Positions 24,048 to 32,973 are shown, counted from the stretch's first letter. The stretch is DNA of 64,000 nucleotides from Pseudosporangium ferrugineum (GCF_003002065.1 NZ_PVZG01000019.1:62001-126000), one strand, 5' to 3'. The notes: generated by a model not told the origin, from the sequence alone. Made by a program: numbers and translations.

Positions 24048-25208
24048 GTGGACGCGAACGTTCGGGCGGCCTCTACTGGACCGATGGGCCAGCAAACCCG
24101 CTCCGGTACGGCCATGGCCCTCGCCTCGATGCTCCTGGTCCAGCTGGGCCTGGCGGCGTCCGTCGGGCTGCTCGACCGGCTCGGCCCCGAGGGCACCGCG
24201 TGGCTGCGGCTCGCCTGGGCCGGCGTCATCCTGCTCGTCCTGGTCCGGCCGCGTCCGGGCTCGTTCGGCCGCCCGGCGCTGCTCGCGTCCGTGGCGCTGG
24301 GCGTGGTGACGGCCGGCGTGACGATCCTGTTCATGGCGGCGGTGTCGCGCCTGCCGCTCGGTACGGCCAGCGCCCTCGAGTTCCTCGGCCCGCTCGGCGT
24401 CGCGGTGGTCCGTGGCCGCCGGGGCACGAAGCTGTGGCCGGCCCTGGCCGCGGTCGGCGTGGTGCTGCTGACCGAGCCGTGGCACGGCGGCACGGACCTC
24501 TTCGGCGTCGGCTTCGCGCTGGCCGCGGCGGTGTGCTGGGCGGCGTACATCCTGCTGACCCAGCGCGTCGGCGACGGCGTCTCGGGTTTCCAGGGTTTGG
24601 CCGTGTCGATGCCGGTGGCGGCCCTGGTCGCCACGCTGGTGGCCGGCCCGTCGGTGTTCGCCGTGCTCACCTGGCAGCTGCTGCTGATCGGGCTGGCCCT
24701 GGCGGTCCTGCTGCCGGTGGTGCCGTTCGCGCTGGAGTTCCTGGCGCTGCGCCGGCTGACCACCGCGGCGTTCGGCACGCTGATGAGCCTGGAACCGGCG
24801 TTTGCCCTGCTCATCGGCCTGCTCGTACTCGGCCAGCGCCCCGGCTGGGCCGCGGTGGCCGGCATCGCCTTCGTGGTCACCGCGGGCATCGGCGCCGAAC
24901 GCACCGGCGCCCGCCCCACCCCAGCCGAAGGCGTCGATGCCGGCCCCACCCCAGCCGAAGGCGTCGGCGCCCGCCCCACCCCAGCCGAAGGCGTCGATGC
25001 CGGCCCCACCCCGGCCGAAGGCGTCGGCGCCCGCCCCACCCCAGCCGAAGGCGTCGATGCCGGCCCCACCCCGGCCGAAGGCGTCGGCGCCGGGCTCGAC
25101 GCGGTAGCGGCCCGCCGCGCCTCGTCCGCGCCGGCACCCGGTCCCGGCCGCGGACCCGCGCGGCCCATCCCGGCCGCGCCGGGCGGCGAGCCGGCGACGG
25201 GAATGTGA
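24048..25208 (+). CDS. EamA/RhtA-type exporter with repeat-expanded C-terminus
   Basis: 386 aa from GTG 24048; ATG 24084 is an alternative. Ten or so hydrophobic segments (ALASMLLVQLGLAASVGLLD through GWAAVAGIAFVVTAGIG) with EamA blocks (LPLGTASALEFLGPLGVAVV; AAFGTLMSLEPAFALLIGLL) as in the RhtA threonine/homoserine exporters. The substrate is unknown. After the last helix, residues ~288-348 are six copies of the ten-residue unit A(R/G)PTPAEGV(D/G), from a 30-bp DNA repeat, then a Pro-rich tail. The divergent damaged LysR gene was probably its regulator. Confidence 0.85.
   Translation: MDANVRAASTGPMGQQTRSGTAMALASMLLVQLGLAASVGLLDRLGPEGTAWLRLAWAGVILLVLVRPRPGSFGRPALLASVALGVVTAGVTILFMAAVSRLPLGTASALEFLGPLGVAVVRGRRGTKLWPALAAVGVVLLTEPWHGGTDLFGVGFALAAAVCWAAYILLTQRVGDGVSGFQGLAVSMPVAALVATLVAGPSVFAVLTWQLLLIGLALAVLLPVVPFALEFLALRRLTTAAFGTLMSLEPAFALLIGLLVLGQRPGWAAVAGIAFVVTAGIGAERTGARPTPAEGVDAGPTPAEGVGARPTPAEGVDAGPTPAEGVGARPTPAEGVDAGPTPAEGVGAGLDAVAARRASSAPAPGPGRGPARPIPAAPGGEPATGM
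24906..25092. repeat. in-frame 30-bp (60-bp higher-order) tandem array
   Basis: CCGCCCCACCCCAGCCGAAG-type units alternate with CCGGCCCCACCCC(A/G)GCC units, giving three 60-bp periods (24908, 24968, 25028) inside the exporter gene. Alternation of Arg and Gly codons keeps the 60-bp periodicity. The frame is preserved, so copy number may vary without disrupting the protein. Confidence 0.95.
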
Positions 25209-25353
25209 GGTAGGCCGCCCCCGGCCGCGATCGACGGCCGAGCTAGGACGTCCGGGCCGCCGAAAAGGTTGACATCGTCCTCGATCAACTATTCGCGGCC
25301 CTCACCAGTCTCTCCCTGCGCACAACCGGTTCCCGGTGCGAAGGAGAGAGCCC

Positions 25354-26109
25354 ATGCCCGTCCGCGTTCGCGTCGTCCCCGCGGCCCTCGCGGCCGCCCT
25401 GCTCGCCGGATGCGGCTCGGCCGCCGGCGGCGCGCCATCCCCGCCGGCGCCCCGGCCGACGACTCCCGGCGAGCGGTCCGTCGCCCCGTCCCGGCCGGTG
25501 CAGGTCACCTACCCCCGCGAGGGAACCGGCGCCTTCTCCGCCGCCCGGGCGGAGAAGGACCCCGGCGGCGGGTCCGCGCTGCGCTACCGGGTCCTGGTGG
25601 AGAAGGACATCAAGGGCATCAGCCCCGGTACGTTCGCCGCGACCGTCCGCGCCACCCTCGCCGACCCGCGCGGCTGGACGGCCGGCGGCGACCGGGAGTT
25701 CCGGCGGGTGGGGGCCCGGGAGCCGTACGACTTCACGATCTACCTGGTCACCCCCGCCACGCGCGACGAGCTGTGCCAGGACGTGCCGGACGGCTACACG
25801 TCCTGCCGCAACGGCGACCGGGTGGTGCTGAACGTGGCCCGCTGGGTCAAGGGCGTGCCGGGCTACGGCGCCCCGCTGTCGGTCTACCGGCAGTACATGG
25901 TCAACCACGAGGTCGGGCACCGCCTGGGCCAGGGCCATGAGCGGTGCCCGGGCCGCGGCCGGCCCGCACCCGTGATGCAGCAGCAGACGCTCGGCCTGCA
26001 CGGCTGCACCGCCAATCCGTGGCCGTACCGCGAGGGTGAGCGCTACGCGGGCGCCTCCGGCGTCTACGACGACAGGATGCCGCCGCCCGACCGGGGGAGC
26101 GCCCGGTGA
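25354..26109 (+). CDS. DUF3152 lipoprotein with zinc-protease-like motif (copy A)
   Basis: 251 aa from ATG 25354, chosen for its strong RBS (AAGGAGAGAG). N-terminal lipoprotein signal with lipobox LLAGC at ~residue 20. DUF3152 domain: VTYPREGTGAF, YRVLVEKDIKGISPG, DFTIYLVTP, and NHEVGHRLGQGHERC, an HExGHxxGxxH sequence typical of metzincin zinc proteases. ADPRGW and a conserved PVMQQQTLGLHGC also fit the family. The substrate is unknown. A second copy lies inverted at 26964-27701, and 121 nt around the zinc motif are identical. Confidence 0.88.
   Translation: MPVRVRVVPAALAAALLAGCGSAAGGAPSPPAPRPTTPGERSVAPSRPVQVTYPREGTGAFSAARAEKDPGGGSALRYRVLVEKDIKGISPGTFAATVRATLADPRGWTAGGDREFRRVGAREPYDFTIYLVTPATRDELCQDVPDGYTSCRNGDRVVLNVARWVKGVPGYGAPLSVYRQYMVNHEVGHRLGQGHERCPGRGRPAPVMQQQTLGLHGCTANPWPYREGERYAGASGVYDDRMPPPDRGSAR
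25811..25931. repeat. left arm of a 121-nt identical inverted repeat (with 27139-27259)
   Basis: The DNA from the codons for GDRVVLN to HRLG in DUF3152 copy A is base-for-base identical to the reverse complement of 27139-27259 in copy B. Outside this the copies diverge clearly. Confidence 0.9.
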
Positions 26110-26113
26110 GGGC

Positions 26114-26881
26114 TCACCCGGCGCGGTAGCGCACCCCGGCGGCGCCGATGCCCGCCGGCCGTTCCACCATCACGCACACCTCGTCGCCGGGCCACCACCA
26201 CCCGGTGGCGCGGGCCAGGGCGGCCCACTCGTCGAGCCGCTCCGCCTCGCGGGTGGCCGGCCGGGACAGGCCGAGCCGCCGCAGGATGTCGTGGTGGGCG
26301 ATCCAGGACGCGTCCTGCTGGCCGTACCAGCAGATCGGGAGGGTGGCCGGGGGTCCGAGGGCGGACCGGACCGGCAGCGCGACGTCGCGCAGCAGGGCCG
26401 TCCACAGCGACTCGCGGACGCCCCGGCGCAGCACGATCCGCAGCGGCACCCCGGCCTCCAGGGCCGGCACGGGCGGCAGCTCCGGCCACGGCTTGTCGCC
26501 CCGGGGCCGGGGCGCCTCCAAGTCGGGGTGGTCGGCGGCGGCGTCGAGGGCGGCCAGCAGGCGGGACCAGCTCGCGGCGAGGTCGACGGCGATCGGCGGG
26601 CGGCCGGACGGTGGCCGGGGCCGCAGCCAGGCGTGCAGGTCGTCGTGGCCGGGGATGCCGGCGGTGAGCGGGAGCCCGGCGGCGGGCGAGTCCACCCAGG
26701 CGAACCGGGGCCGGCCGCGGCCGTGCCGGCGGTAGAAACGGGTCAGGACGTGTTCGGCGGTCTCCCGGTCGGCCGGCTCGGTGGCGAGTCCCACCTCGAG
26801 CCATTCCCGGCGCCAGGCGTCGGCGCGGTGCCAGTGGTCCAGGACGGCGGCGGCGCTCCTGCGCCGCGCGGTGGCGGTCAA
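26114..26881 (-). CDS. DUF6745-like protein of unknown function
   Basis: 255 aa from ATG 26881. The C-terminal third contains ICWYGQQDASWIAHHDILRR, then WAALARATGWWWPGDEVCVM and ERPAG, the pattern of DUF6745 proteins (YGQHDA..W and a Trp-rich WWWP segment). The N-terminal half is Arg/Ala/Pro-rich and not recognisable. No signal peptide or membrane segment. It lies between the two inverted DUF3152 genes, convergent with copy A (4-nt gap). The family name is from memory of the motif. Confidence 0.6.
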   Translation of the reverse strand: MTATARRRSAAAVLDHWHRADAWRREWLEVGLATEPADRETAEHVLTRFYRRHGRGRPRFAWVDSPAAGLPLTAGIPGHDDLHAWLRPRPPSGRPPIAVDLAASWSRLLAALDAAADHPDLEAPRPRGDKPWPELPPVPALEAGVPLRIVLRRGVRESLWTALLRDVALPVRSALGPPATLPICWYGQQDASWIAHHDILRRLGLSRPATREAERLDEWAALARATGWWWPGDEVCVMVERPAGIGAAGVRYRAG

Positions 26882-26963
26882 CGCGCGAGGGCGCGCACGC
26901 CCTTTCGGTCAGCGATCATCATGCGGACCACGATGACCGGCCCCGTGCCGGGCCGCAACCGGT

Positions 26964-27701
26964 TTACCGCCGGCCGCGGTCGGGGGCGGGCAGGCGATCG
27001 GCGTACGCGCCGGACGGTCCGGCGTACCGTTCGCCCGCCCGGTAGGGCCAGGGGTTCGGGTCGCAGCCGTGCAGGCCGAGCGTCTGCTGCTGCATGACCG
27101 GCGCCGGACGCCCGCGGCCCGGGCACCGCTCGTGACCGTGGCCCAGGCGGTGCCCGACCTCGTGGTTGACCATGTACTGCCGGTAGACCGACAGCGGGGC
27201 GCCGTAGCCCGGCACGCCCTTGACCCAGCGGGCCACGTTCAGCACCACCCGGTCGCCGTGGCGGCAGGACGTGAACCCGTCCGTGCCGTGCCCGCACAGC
27301 GCGTCCCGGGTCCGCGGGGTGGCCAGAAAGATCGTGAAATCGTACGGCATCCCCGGCCCGGACCGGCGCAGCCGCAGCGTGCCGCCGGCGGTCCAGCCGC
27401 GCGGGTCGGCGAGCGCCGAGGTCACCGTGGCGGCGAACGCGGCGGCGGACAGGCCCCTGATGTCCCGCTCGACCAGCACCCGGTAGCGCAGCAGCGGCCC
27501 GCGCTCCCCGGCGGTCCGCGCCGAGGCGGGTGCGGTGCGCCACTCCCCGGTGCCACGCGCCGGATACGTGACCTTCCCGACCGGTACGGCGCGGGAGGCC
27601 TGCGGCGCGGCCGCGGGCCGGGGGACGGCGGGCGGCACCGGGCCGCACGCCGCCACGCCGAGCAGCGCCAGGGCCGCCGCCGCCCACCGGATCCGTCTCA
27701 C
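26964..27701 (-). CDS. DUF3152 lipoprotein with zinc-protease-like motif (copy B)
   Basis: 245 aa from GTG 27701. Lipoprotein signal RRIRWAAAALALLGVAACG with the lipobox cysteine at ~residue 19. The mature part repeats copy A: VTYPARGTGEW, YRVLVERDIRGLSAA, DFTIFLATP, NHEVGHRLGHGHERC and PVMQQQTLGLHGC. The signal region and first 100 residues differ strongly from copy A while the zinc-motif region is identical at the DNA level, which suggests gene conversion after duplication. The start is less certain because the RBS is weak. Confidence 0.85.
   Translation of the reverse strand: MRRIRWAAAALALLGVAACGPVPPAVPRPAAAPQASRAVPVGKVTYPARGTGEWRTAPASARTAGERGPLLRYRVLVERDIRGLSAAAFAATVTSALADPRGWTAGGTLRLRRSGPGMPYDFTIFLATPRTRDALCGHGTDGFTSCRHGDRVVLNVARWVKGVPGYGAPLSVYRQYMVNHEVGHRLGHGHERCPGRGRPAPVMQQQTLGLHGCDPNPWPYRAGERYAGPSGAYADRLPAPDRGRR
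27139..27259. repeat. right arm of the 121-nt identical inverted repeat
   Basis: Reverse complement of 25811-25931, inside DUF3152 copy B. The arms are about 1.2 kb apart and flank the DUF6745-like gene, so recombination between them would invert that segment. Confidence 0.9.
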
Positions 27702-27742
27702 GTCCGACCATCGGCCCCCGCCGCGGCGGGTTGAGGGAGCCG

Positions 27743-29659
27743 TCACACGACCGCGGGGGCGCGTACCGGAGAAGGGTCGATGGTCTTCTCCACCGTGATC
27801 GCGTGCCAGAGGCAGAACATCGCCACCGTCCAGACCTTGCGGGAGTGGTCGGCGACGCCGGCGCGGTGGTCCTTGAGCAGCCGCTGCGCGTACCCGAGGT
27901 CCAGCAGGTGGCCGGTCTGCGAGCTGTCGAACAACGCGCCGACCCAGTCGCCGATGCCACCCTTGAGCCACAGCCGGGTCGGGGTGGGGAAGCCCAGCTT
28001 GCGCCGGTCGCGGACCGACTCGGGGACGATGCCGCGCATCGCCTCGCGCAGGGCGTGCTTGGTCGTCTTGTTGCCGTGCGGCAGCTTGAGCTCGGTGGGC
28101 AGGCCCGCGGCGGCCGCGTAGACCGCCTGGTCGAGGAACGGTACGCGCAGTTCCAGCGAGTGCGCCATCGACATCCGGTCCGCCTTCACCAGGATGTCGC
28201 CCTGCAACCAGGTGTGCAGGTCGACGTACTGCATCGACGCGACCGGGTCGACGTCGGCCGTCTCGGCGTACAGATGGGCGGTGATGGCGGTGTGCGGTTC
28301 GGCCGTGAAGCGCATGAGCTGGGACTTCTCCTCCGGCCCGAAGATCCGCGCGTTGCCGTAGTAGCGCTCCTCGATCGGCGTCGTGCCGCGCTCGAGGAAA
28401 CTGCGGCCGCGCATGCCCTCCGGCATGACGTGCGACAGGTTGCGCAGGCCGCGCTTCATCCCGGCGGGCAGCCGCTCGATGCCGGCCAGCGACATCGGCT
28501 CGCGGTAGATGGTGTAGCCGCCGAACAGCTCGTCGGAGCCCTCGCCGGAGAGCACCACGGTCACGTAGCGCGACGCCGTCTGCGCGAGGAAGTAGAGCGG
28601 GATCAGCGACGGGTCGGCCACCGGGTCGTCGAGGAGCTGGACGATGCGGGGCAGCTCGCGCAGGACGTCGTCCTCGGTCACGACGGTCGGGGTCAGGCGC
28701 ACCCCGAGCTGCTCGGCGGTGTCCTGGGCGATCTCGATCTCCGAGTAGCCCTCGTGGGCGAAGCCGGCCGTGAACGCGTGCAGGTCCGGCTTGCTCTCCC
28801 GGGCCAGGGCCACGATCGCCGACGAGTCGACACCGCTGGACAGGAACGCGCCGACCTGCACCTCCGCGTGCAGGTGCTTGCGGACGCTGTCCCGCAGCGC
28901 GTCCCGGATCGCGTGGTACGCCGCCTCCGGTTGCACGTGCAGCGGCCGCAGCGAGGGCCGGAAGTAGCGCTCCTGGCGCAGGCCGCCGCCGGGGGTCCAG
29001 GTCATCCGGTGCCCCGGCGGCAGCCGCCGCACGTGCCGGTGCAGGCTCAGCGGGTCCGGCACGTACTGGAACGTCAGGTAGTGGGCCAGCGCGTCGGTGT
29101 CCAGGGCCGCGCCGGAGTCGCCGCTGAACGGCAGCAACGCCTTGCGCTCGCTGGCCAGGAACAGGCCGTCGGAGGTCTCCAGCACGTACAGCGGCTTGAT
29201 GCCGAACGGGTCGCGGGCCGCGTGCAGGGTCCGGGTGAAGTGGTCGTACGCGACGAACGCGAACATGCCGCGCAGCCGGGACAGCGCGGCGGCGCCCCAG
29301 TAGTGGAACGCCGCGGCGAGCACCTCGGAGTCACCCTGGGTGGCGAACGTCGCCCGGTGCTCGCGGATCAGGTCGGCGCGCAGCTCGCGGTAGTTGTAGA
29401 TCTCGCCGTTGAAGACCACCGTCCAGCGCCCGGCCTGCGGGCCGTCGACCGGGTAGTGGGCCGGCTGGGCGCTTTCCGCGCGGTCGATGATGGCGAGGCG
29501 CTTGAAGCCGAAAGCGACGCCGTCGCCGAACTCCACCTGGGTGTCGTCCGGGCCGCGGTGGTGCATCGTCTCCAGCGCGCTTGCGAAGACCGCCGCCGAC
29601 TCCGCGTCGGGCACCCCGGCGTGGGGGCGGCTGCTGACGAACACGCTCAGACCACACAT
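27743..29659 (-). CDS. asnB: asparagine synthetase (glutamine-hydrolysing)
   Basis: 638 aa from ATG 29659 with GGAGTGACGAG upstream. After removal of Met the N-terminal nucleophile is Cys2 (MCGLSVFVS), as required for the glutaminase domain; HHRGPDDTQ and NGEIYNYRELR are also typical. The synthetase domain has the PP-motif GAFLSSGVDSSAIVAL and LSGEGSDELFGGY. It converts aspartate, glutamine and ATP to asparagine. Paralogues work in cell-wall amidation or antibiotic pathways, but no such genes are adjacent. The long (>600 aa) form is common in actinobacteria. Confidence 0.92.
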   Translation of the reverse strand: MCGLSVFVSSRPHAGVPDAESAAVFASALETMHHRGPDDTQVEFGDGVAFGFKRLAIIDRAESAQPAHYPVDGPQAGRWTVVFNGEIYNYRELRADLIREHRATFATQGDSEVLAAAFHYWGAAALSRLRGMFAFVAYDHFTRTLHAARDPFGIKPLYVLETSDGLFLASERKALLPFSGDSGAALDTDALAHYLTFQYVPDPLSLHRHVRRLPPGHRMTWTPGGGLRQERYFRPSLRPLHVQPEAAYHAIRDALRDSVRKHLHAEVQVGAFLSSGVDSSAIVALARESKPDLHAFTAGFAHEGYSEIEIAQDTAEQLGVRLTPTVVTEDDVLRELPRIVQLLDDPVADPSLIPLYFLAQTASRYVTVVLSGEGSDELFGGYTIYREPMSLAGIERLPAGMKRGLRNLSHVMPEGMRGRSFLERGTTPIEERYYGNARIFGPEEKSQLMRFTAEPHTAITAHLYAETADVDPVASMQYVDLHTWLQGDILVKADRMSMAHSLELRVPFLDQAVYAAAAGLPTELKLPHGNKTTKHALREAMRGIVPESVRDRRKLGFPTPTRLWLKGGIGDWVGALFDSSQTGHLLDLGYAQRLLKDHRAGVADHSRKVWTVAMFCLWHAITVEKTIDPSPVRAPAVV

Positions 29660-29829
29660 CTCGTCACTCCTGTCGTTGTGGCGACTTGCGCGGCGAAACG
29701 TAGGCGGGGCGTGGTGAAGAAGTGATGAAGAAGCCGCCGAGATCCGGACCGGCACCGGAATCGGAGCGGATCTTCATCGGATCCGCACATTTGTTGGCCC
29801 CCGAGGAGGTCCTGAGCCAGAATCCGACG

Positions 29830-30513
29830 GTGACCGCACGCATTCTCGTGGCCGACGACGATCCGAAGCATGCCCAGCTCATTCGCCTGTACCTCGAGCG
29901 CGAGGGCCATCAGGTGCTGACGGTCGGTGACGGTCGGGCCGCCCTCGAGCAGGCTCGCGCCCGCCGGCCGGACCTCGTCGTGCTCGACGTGATGATGCCG
30001 CTGGTCGACGGTCTCGACGTGTGCCGGATTCTGCGGGCCGAGTCGAACGTGGCCATCCTGCTGGTGACCGCCCGCTCGTCGGAGAACGACATGCTGCTCG
30101 GGCTCGACATCGGCGCCGACGACTACCTGGCCAAGCCGGTGAGCCCGCGGGAGCTGACCGCCCGGGTCCGCGCACTGCTGCGCCGCACGGGCGCCGCCGA
30201 CGGCCCCTCGCCGGTGCTGCGGGTCGGCGACCTGGAGATCGACGCCGGCCGCTTCGAGGTCCGCGTCGGTGGCGTGCCGGTGAACCTCACCGCCAAGGAG
30301 TTCGGCATCGTCGAGCTGCTCGCCCGCGAGCCCGGGCGGGTCTTCACCCGCGGGCAGATCATCGACAAGACCTTCGGCTTCGAGCAGGAGGTGTCCGAGC
30401 GTACGGTCGACGCCCACGTGGTGAACCTGCGCCGCAAGATCGAGGCCAACCCGGCCGAGCCCCGGTACGTCCAGACCGTCTACGGCCGCGGATACCGGAT
30501 GGCCGAGCAGTGA
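29830..30513 (+). CDS. OmpR-family response regulator
   Basis: 227 aa from GTG 29830, chosen because the receiver domain starts at once (ARILVADDDP) and the length is typical. The frame is open back to ATG 29722, and GAGGAGG at ~29802 may indicate an earlier start. Phospho-acceptor Asp is in VVLDVMMP (~residue 52); conserved Lys is in DYLAKPV. The C-terminal winged helix is complete (LTAKEFGIVELLAREPGRVF, VDAHVVNLRRKIEANP, VYGRGYRM). It overlaps its histidine kinase by GTGA and is divergent from asnB. Confidence 0.9.
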   Translation: MTARILVADDDPKHAQLIRLYLEREGHQVLTVGDGRAALEQARARRPDLVVLDVMMPLVDGLDVCRILRAESNVAILLVTARSSENDMLLGLDIGADDYLAKPVSPRELTARVRALLRRTGAADGPSPVLRVGDLEIDAGRFEVRVGGVPVNLTAKEFGIVELLAREPGRVFTRGQIIDKTFGFEQEVSERTVDAHVVNLRRKIEANPAEPRYVQTVYGRGYRMAEQ

Positions 30514-32291
30514 GTTTCCGGCTGCGCATCTTCATGCTGGTGATGATCGTGGCGGTGACCGCGATCGGGGCGACCGCCTGGCTGACGCTCAGCCTCACCT
30601 CGCGGGAGGTCGAGCGCTCGCAGCGGGCCTCGGTGCAGCATCAGACGACGATCGTCGACGCGGTGCAGCGCTTCGGGCTGCTCCGCGGTCGCTGGCCCGG
30701 CCTGGACCGGGTGGTGGCCGGGCTGGCCACCGCGACCCGGCTGCACATCCAGCTCCGCACCGGGGACGGCCTGGTGCTGGTCGACTCGGACACCATGCAG
30801 GGCCGCCCGTCCGGGCCGGTGCAGGGCGCCGCGCTGGGCGTCGACGCGCGCCCCGCGCTGAGCCCGCGGATCGCCGCGGCCGCCGACAGGCTGACGGAAC
30901 CGGGGGCGTCGGGGGTGGTGTCGCCGGAGCTGGCGGACCCGGGGGCCCCACCCGTACGCCTGGGCTACAAGCCGGTCACGCCCCGCGACCTGTTCGGCGC
31001 CGAGCCCACCGATGACATCTTCGGCTCCCCGCCCGCGCTGATGGTGCGGCAGGCGGCCCAGTACCGGGCGGCGCTGATCGCGGTCCGCTGCATCGACGAG
31101 AAGGCGGCCACCGGCGACCCGGCGCTGCTGATCGACAAGGCGCCGTACCTGACCGGGGAGCAGGTCACCCGCAACCCGGAGTGCGTCAAGGAGGCGGTGC
31201 TGAAGGTGGTCACCGACGAGGAGTGGATCAACGGCGTGTGGGCCACGTACAGCCAGTGCGAGCGGGCGGGCTCGCCGGAGGGGAACAACTCCTGCCTGTA
31301 CTCCTCGTTCACGCGCGCGGTGACCGCGGCTTCCGCCGTACCGTTGCAGCTCCTTCTCGGTCCCCGCACCGACACCGACGGCGTCGGGTCCCTCGGCCGG
31401 CCCGCGGCGTTCGGCGCGGCCGGTCTCGTGGCGGTGGCCCTGGTCGGCACGGCGCTGATCGCCCGCCGGGTCAGCCGGCCCGTGCGGCGGCTGACGGAGG
31501 CCTCCCGCGAACTCGCCGACGGCCGCCTCGACGTGCGCGTCCCGGTCGGCGGCGGCAGCGAGCTGGCCCGGCTGTCCGCGTCGTTCAACGCCATGGCCGA
31601 GGCCCTGCAACGCAGCGAGGAACGCCAGCGGCGGCTGGTCGCCGACGTCGCCCACGAGATGCGTACGCCGCTGTCGAACCTGCGGGGCTATCTCGAAGGG
31701 CTGTCCGACGGCGTGGTGCAGCCGAGCCGGGAGCTGTTCGCGTCGCTGCACGAGGAGACCCTGCTCCAGCGCCGCATCCTGGACGACCTGCAGGTGCTCG
31801 CGCTGGCCGAGGCCGGCGACCTGAACTACACGACCGCGCCGGTCGACCTGGCGGACCTGGTCTCCGGCGGGGCCACCGCGCACCGGGTCGTCGCCGCGGA
31901 CGCCGGGGTCGCGCTGACCGTCGACGCGCCCGCGCCGGTCTGGGTCGACGCCGACCCGGACCGCCTGCGCCAGGTCCTCGGCAACCTGCTGAGCAACGCC
32001 ATCCGCTACACCGACCGCGACGGCCACGTCCTGCTGCGGGTCCGCGCCGAGGGCACCGAGGCGGTCCTGACCGTGCAGGACAACGGCGTGGGCATCGCGC
32101 CCGGCGACCTGTCCCGGGTCTTCGACCGGTTCTGGCGCGCCGACCCGGCCCGGCAGCGGGCCACCGGCGGCACCGGCCTCGGCCTGACCATCGCGCACCG
32201 CATCGTCACCGACCACGGCGGCCGCATCGAGGTCACCAGCCGGCAACACCTCGGCACGACCTTCACCGTGCGGCTGCCCGGGCGGCCGTGA
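30510..32291 (+). CDS. sensor histidine kinase, HAMP type, large extracytoplasmic domain
   Basis: 593 aa from GTG 30510. TM1 at ~7-29 (IFMLVMIVAVTAIGATAWL), a ~270-residue external domain with several Cys (RCIDEK, NPECVK, SQCERA, NSCLYS), TM2 at ~310-328 (AAGLVAVALVGTALIARR) and HAMP (RPVRRLTEASRELADGRLDV). Then the HisKA box VADVAHEMRTPLSNLRGYLE with the phospho-His, N box NLLSNAIRYTDRD, G1 VQDNGVGIAP and G2 GGTGLGLTIA. Partner of the preceding regulator. The ligand is unknown; the four Cys suggest disulfides. Confidence 0.92.
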   Translation: MSFRLRIFMLVMIVAVTAIGATAWLTLSLTSREVERSQRASVQHQTTIVDAVQRFGLLRGRWPGLDRVVAGLATATRLHIQLRTGDGLVLVDSDTMQGRPSGPVQGAALGVDARPALSPRIAAAADRLTEPGASGVVSPELADPGAPPVRLGYKPVTPRDLFGAEPTDDIFGSPPALMVRQAAQYRAALIAVRCIDEKAATGDPALLIDKAPYLTGEQVTRNPECVKEAVLKVVTDEEWINGVWATYSQCERAGSPEGNNSCLYSSFTRAVTAASAVPLQLLLGPRTDTDGVGSLGRPAAFGAAGLVAVALVGTALIARRVSRPVRRLTEASRELADGRLDVRVPVGGGSELARLSASFNAMAEALQRSEERQRRLVADVAHEMRTPLSNLRGYLEGLSDGVVQPSRELFASLHEETLLQRRILDDLQVLALAEAGDLNYTTAPVDLADLVSGGATAHRVVAADAGVALTVDAPAPVWVDADPDRLRQVLGNLLSNAIRYTDRDGHVLLRVRAEGTEAVLTVQDNGVGIAPGDLSRVFDRFWRADPARQRATGGTGLGLTIAHRIVTDHGGRIEVTSRQHLGTTFTVRLPGRP

Positions 32292-32328
32292 CGGAATTTC
32301 TGTCGTACGGGACCGCTACGGTCCTCGG

Positions 32329-32973
32329 GTGACCGCGAACATCGACGACTTCTACCGCGACGTCGCCACCATCGCCCTCACCGCGGGGGAGAAGCACGGC
32401 TTCGTGCTGGGCGGCGGCGTCGCCTGGCTGGTCAACGGCCTGGTCCGGCGGCCCACCGAGGACATCGACCTGTTCACCGACACGGCCGGGGCGGTCGAGG
32501 CCGCCGCGGCCGGGGTGACCGGCGCCCTCACCGCGGCCGGCTACCAGGTGTTCCGCGAGGTCGCCGACGAGATGTTCGCCGGCATGGACGAGGACCTGCG
32601 CGAATACCACGTGGCCGACGGGCGGCGGGCGCTGCGGCTGACCCTGACCCGGCTCGACCGCCGGCGCGCGCCGGTGGTGATGGACGTCGGCCCGGTCATG
32701 CACCTCGACGACCTGGTCGCCTCGAAGGTCGCCGCCCTGGTCAACCGGCGGGAGGTCCGCGACTACATCGACGTCGCCGCCGCCCTCGAACGCTATCCGC
32801 TGGACCGGGTGCTCGAGCTCGCCCACGCCCTCGACGACACCCTGGAGCCCGGCGACATCGCCGACGCGGGCCGCTACCTCGACCGCCTCGACGACGCCCG
32901 GTTCGCCGTGTACGGCCTCGGCGCCGCCGACGTGGACCGGCTGCGCGCCCGGCTCGCCGGCTGGCCCCGCTGA
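32329..32973 (+). CDS. AbiEii-like nucleotidyltransferase, no antitoxin partner
   Basis: 214 aa from GTG 32329. N-terminal pol-beta-type motif: GFVLGGGVAWLVNG followed by RPTEDIDLFTD, giving the G-G...D-x-D catalytic pattern of the AbiEii/AbiGii toxin family (DUF1814). VGPVMHLDDLVASKVAALVN is also typical. In type IV toxin-antitoxin systems such a protein is preceded by an AbiEi antitoxin; here the neighbours are a histidine kinase and a micropeptide, so it may be a domesticated solo copy. TACGGT (32317-32322) directly upstream suggests a leaderless mRNA. Confidence 0.75.
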   Translation: MTANIDDFYRDVATIALTAGEKHGFVLGGGVAWLVNGLVRRPTEDIDLFTDTAGAVEAAAAGVTGALTAAGYQVFREVADEMFAGMDEDLREYHVADGRRALRLTLTRLDRRRAPVVMDVGPVMHLDDLVASKVAALVNRREVRDYIDVAAALERYPLDRVLELAHALDDTLEPGDIADAGRYLDRLDDARFAVYGLGAADVDRLRARLAGWPR

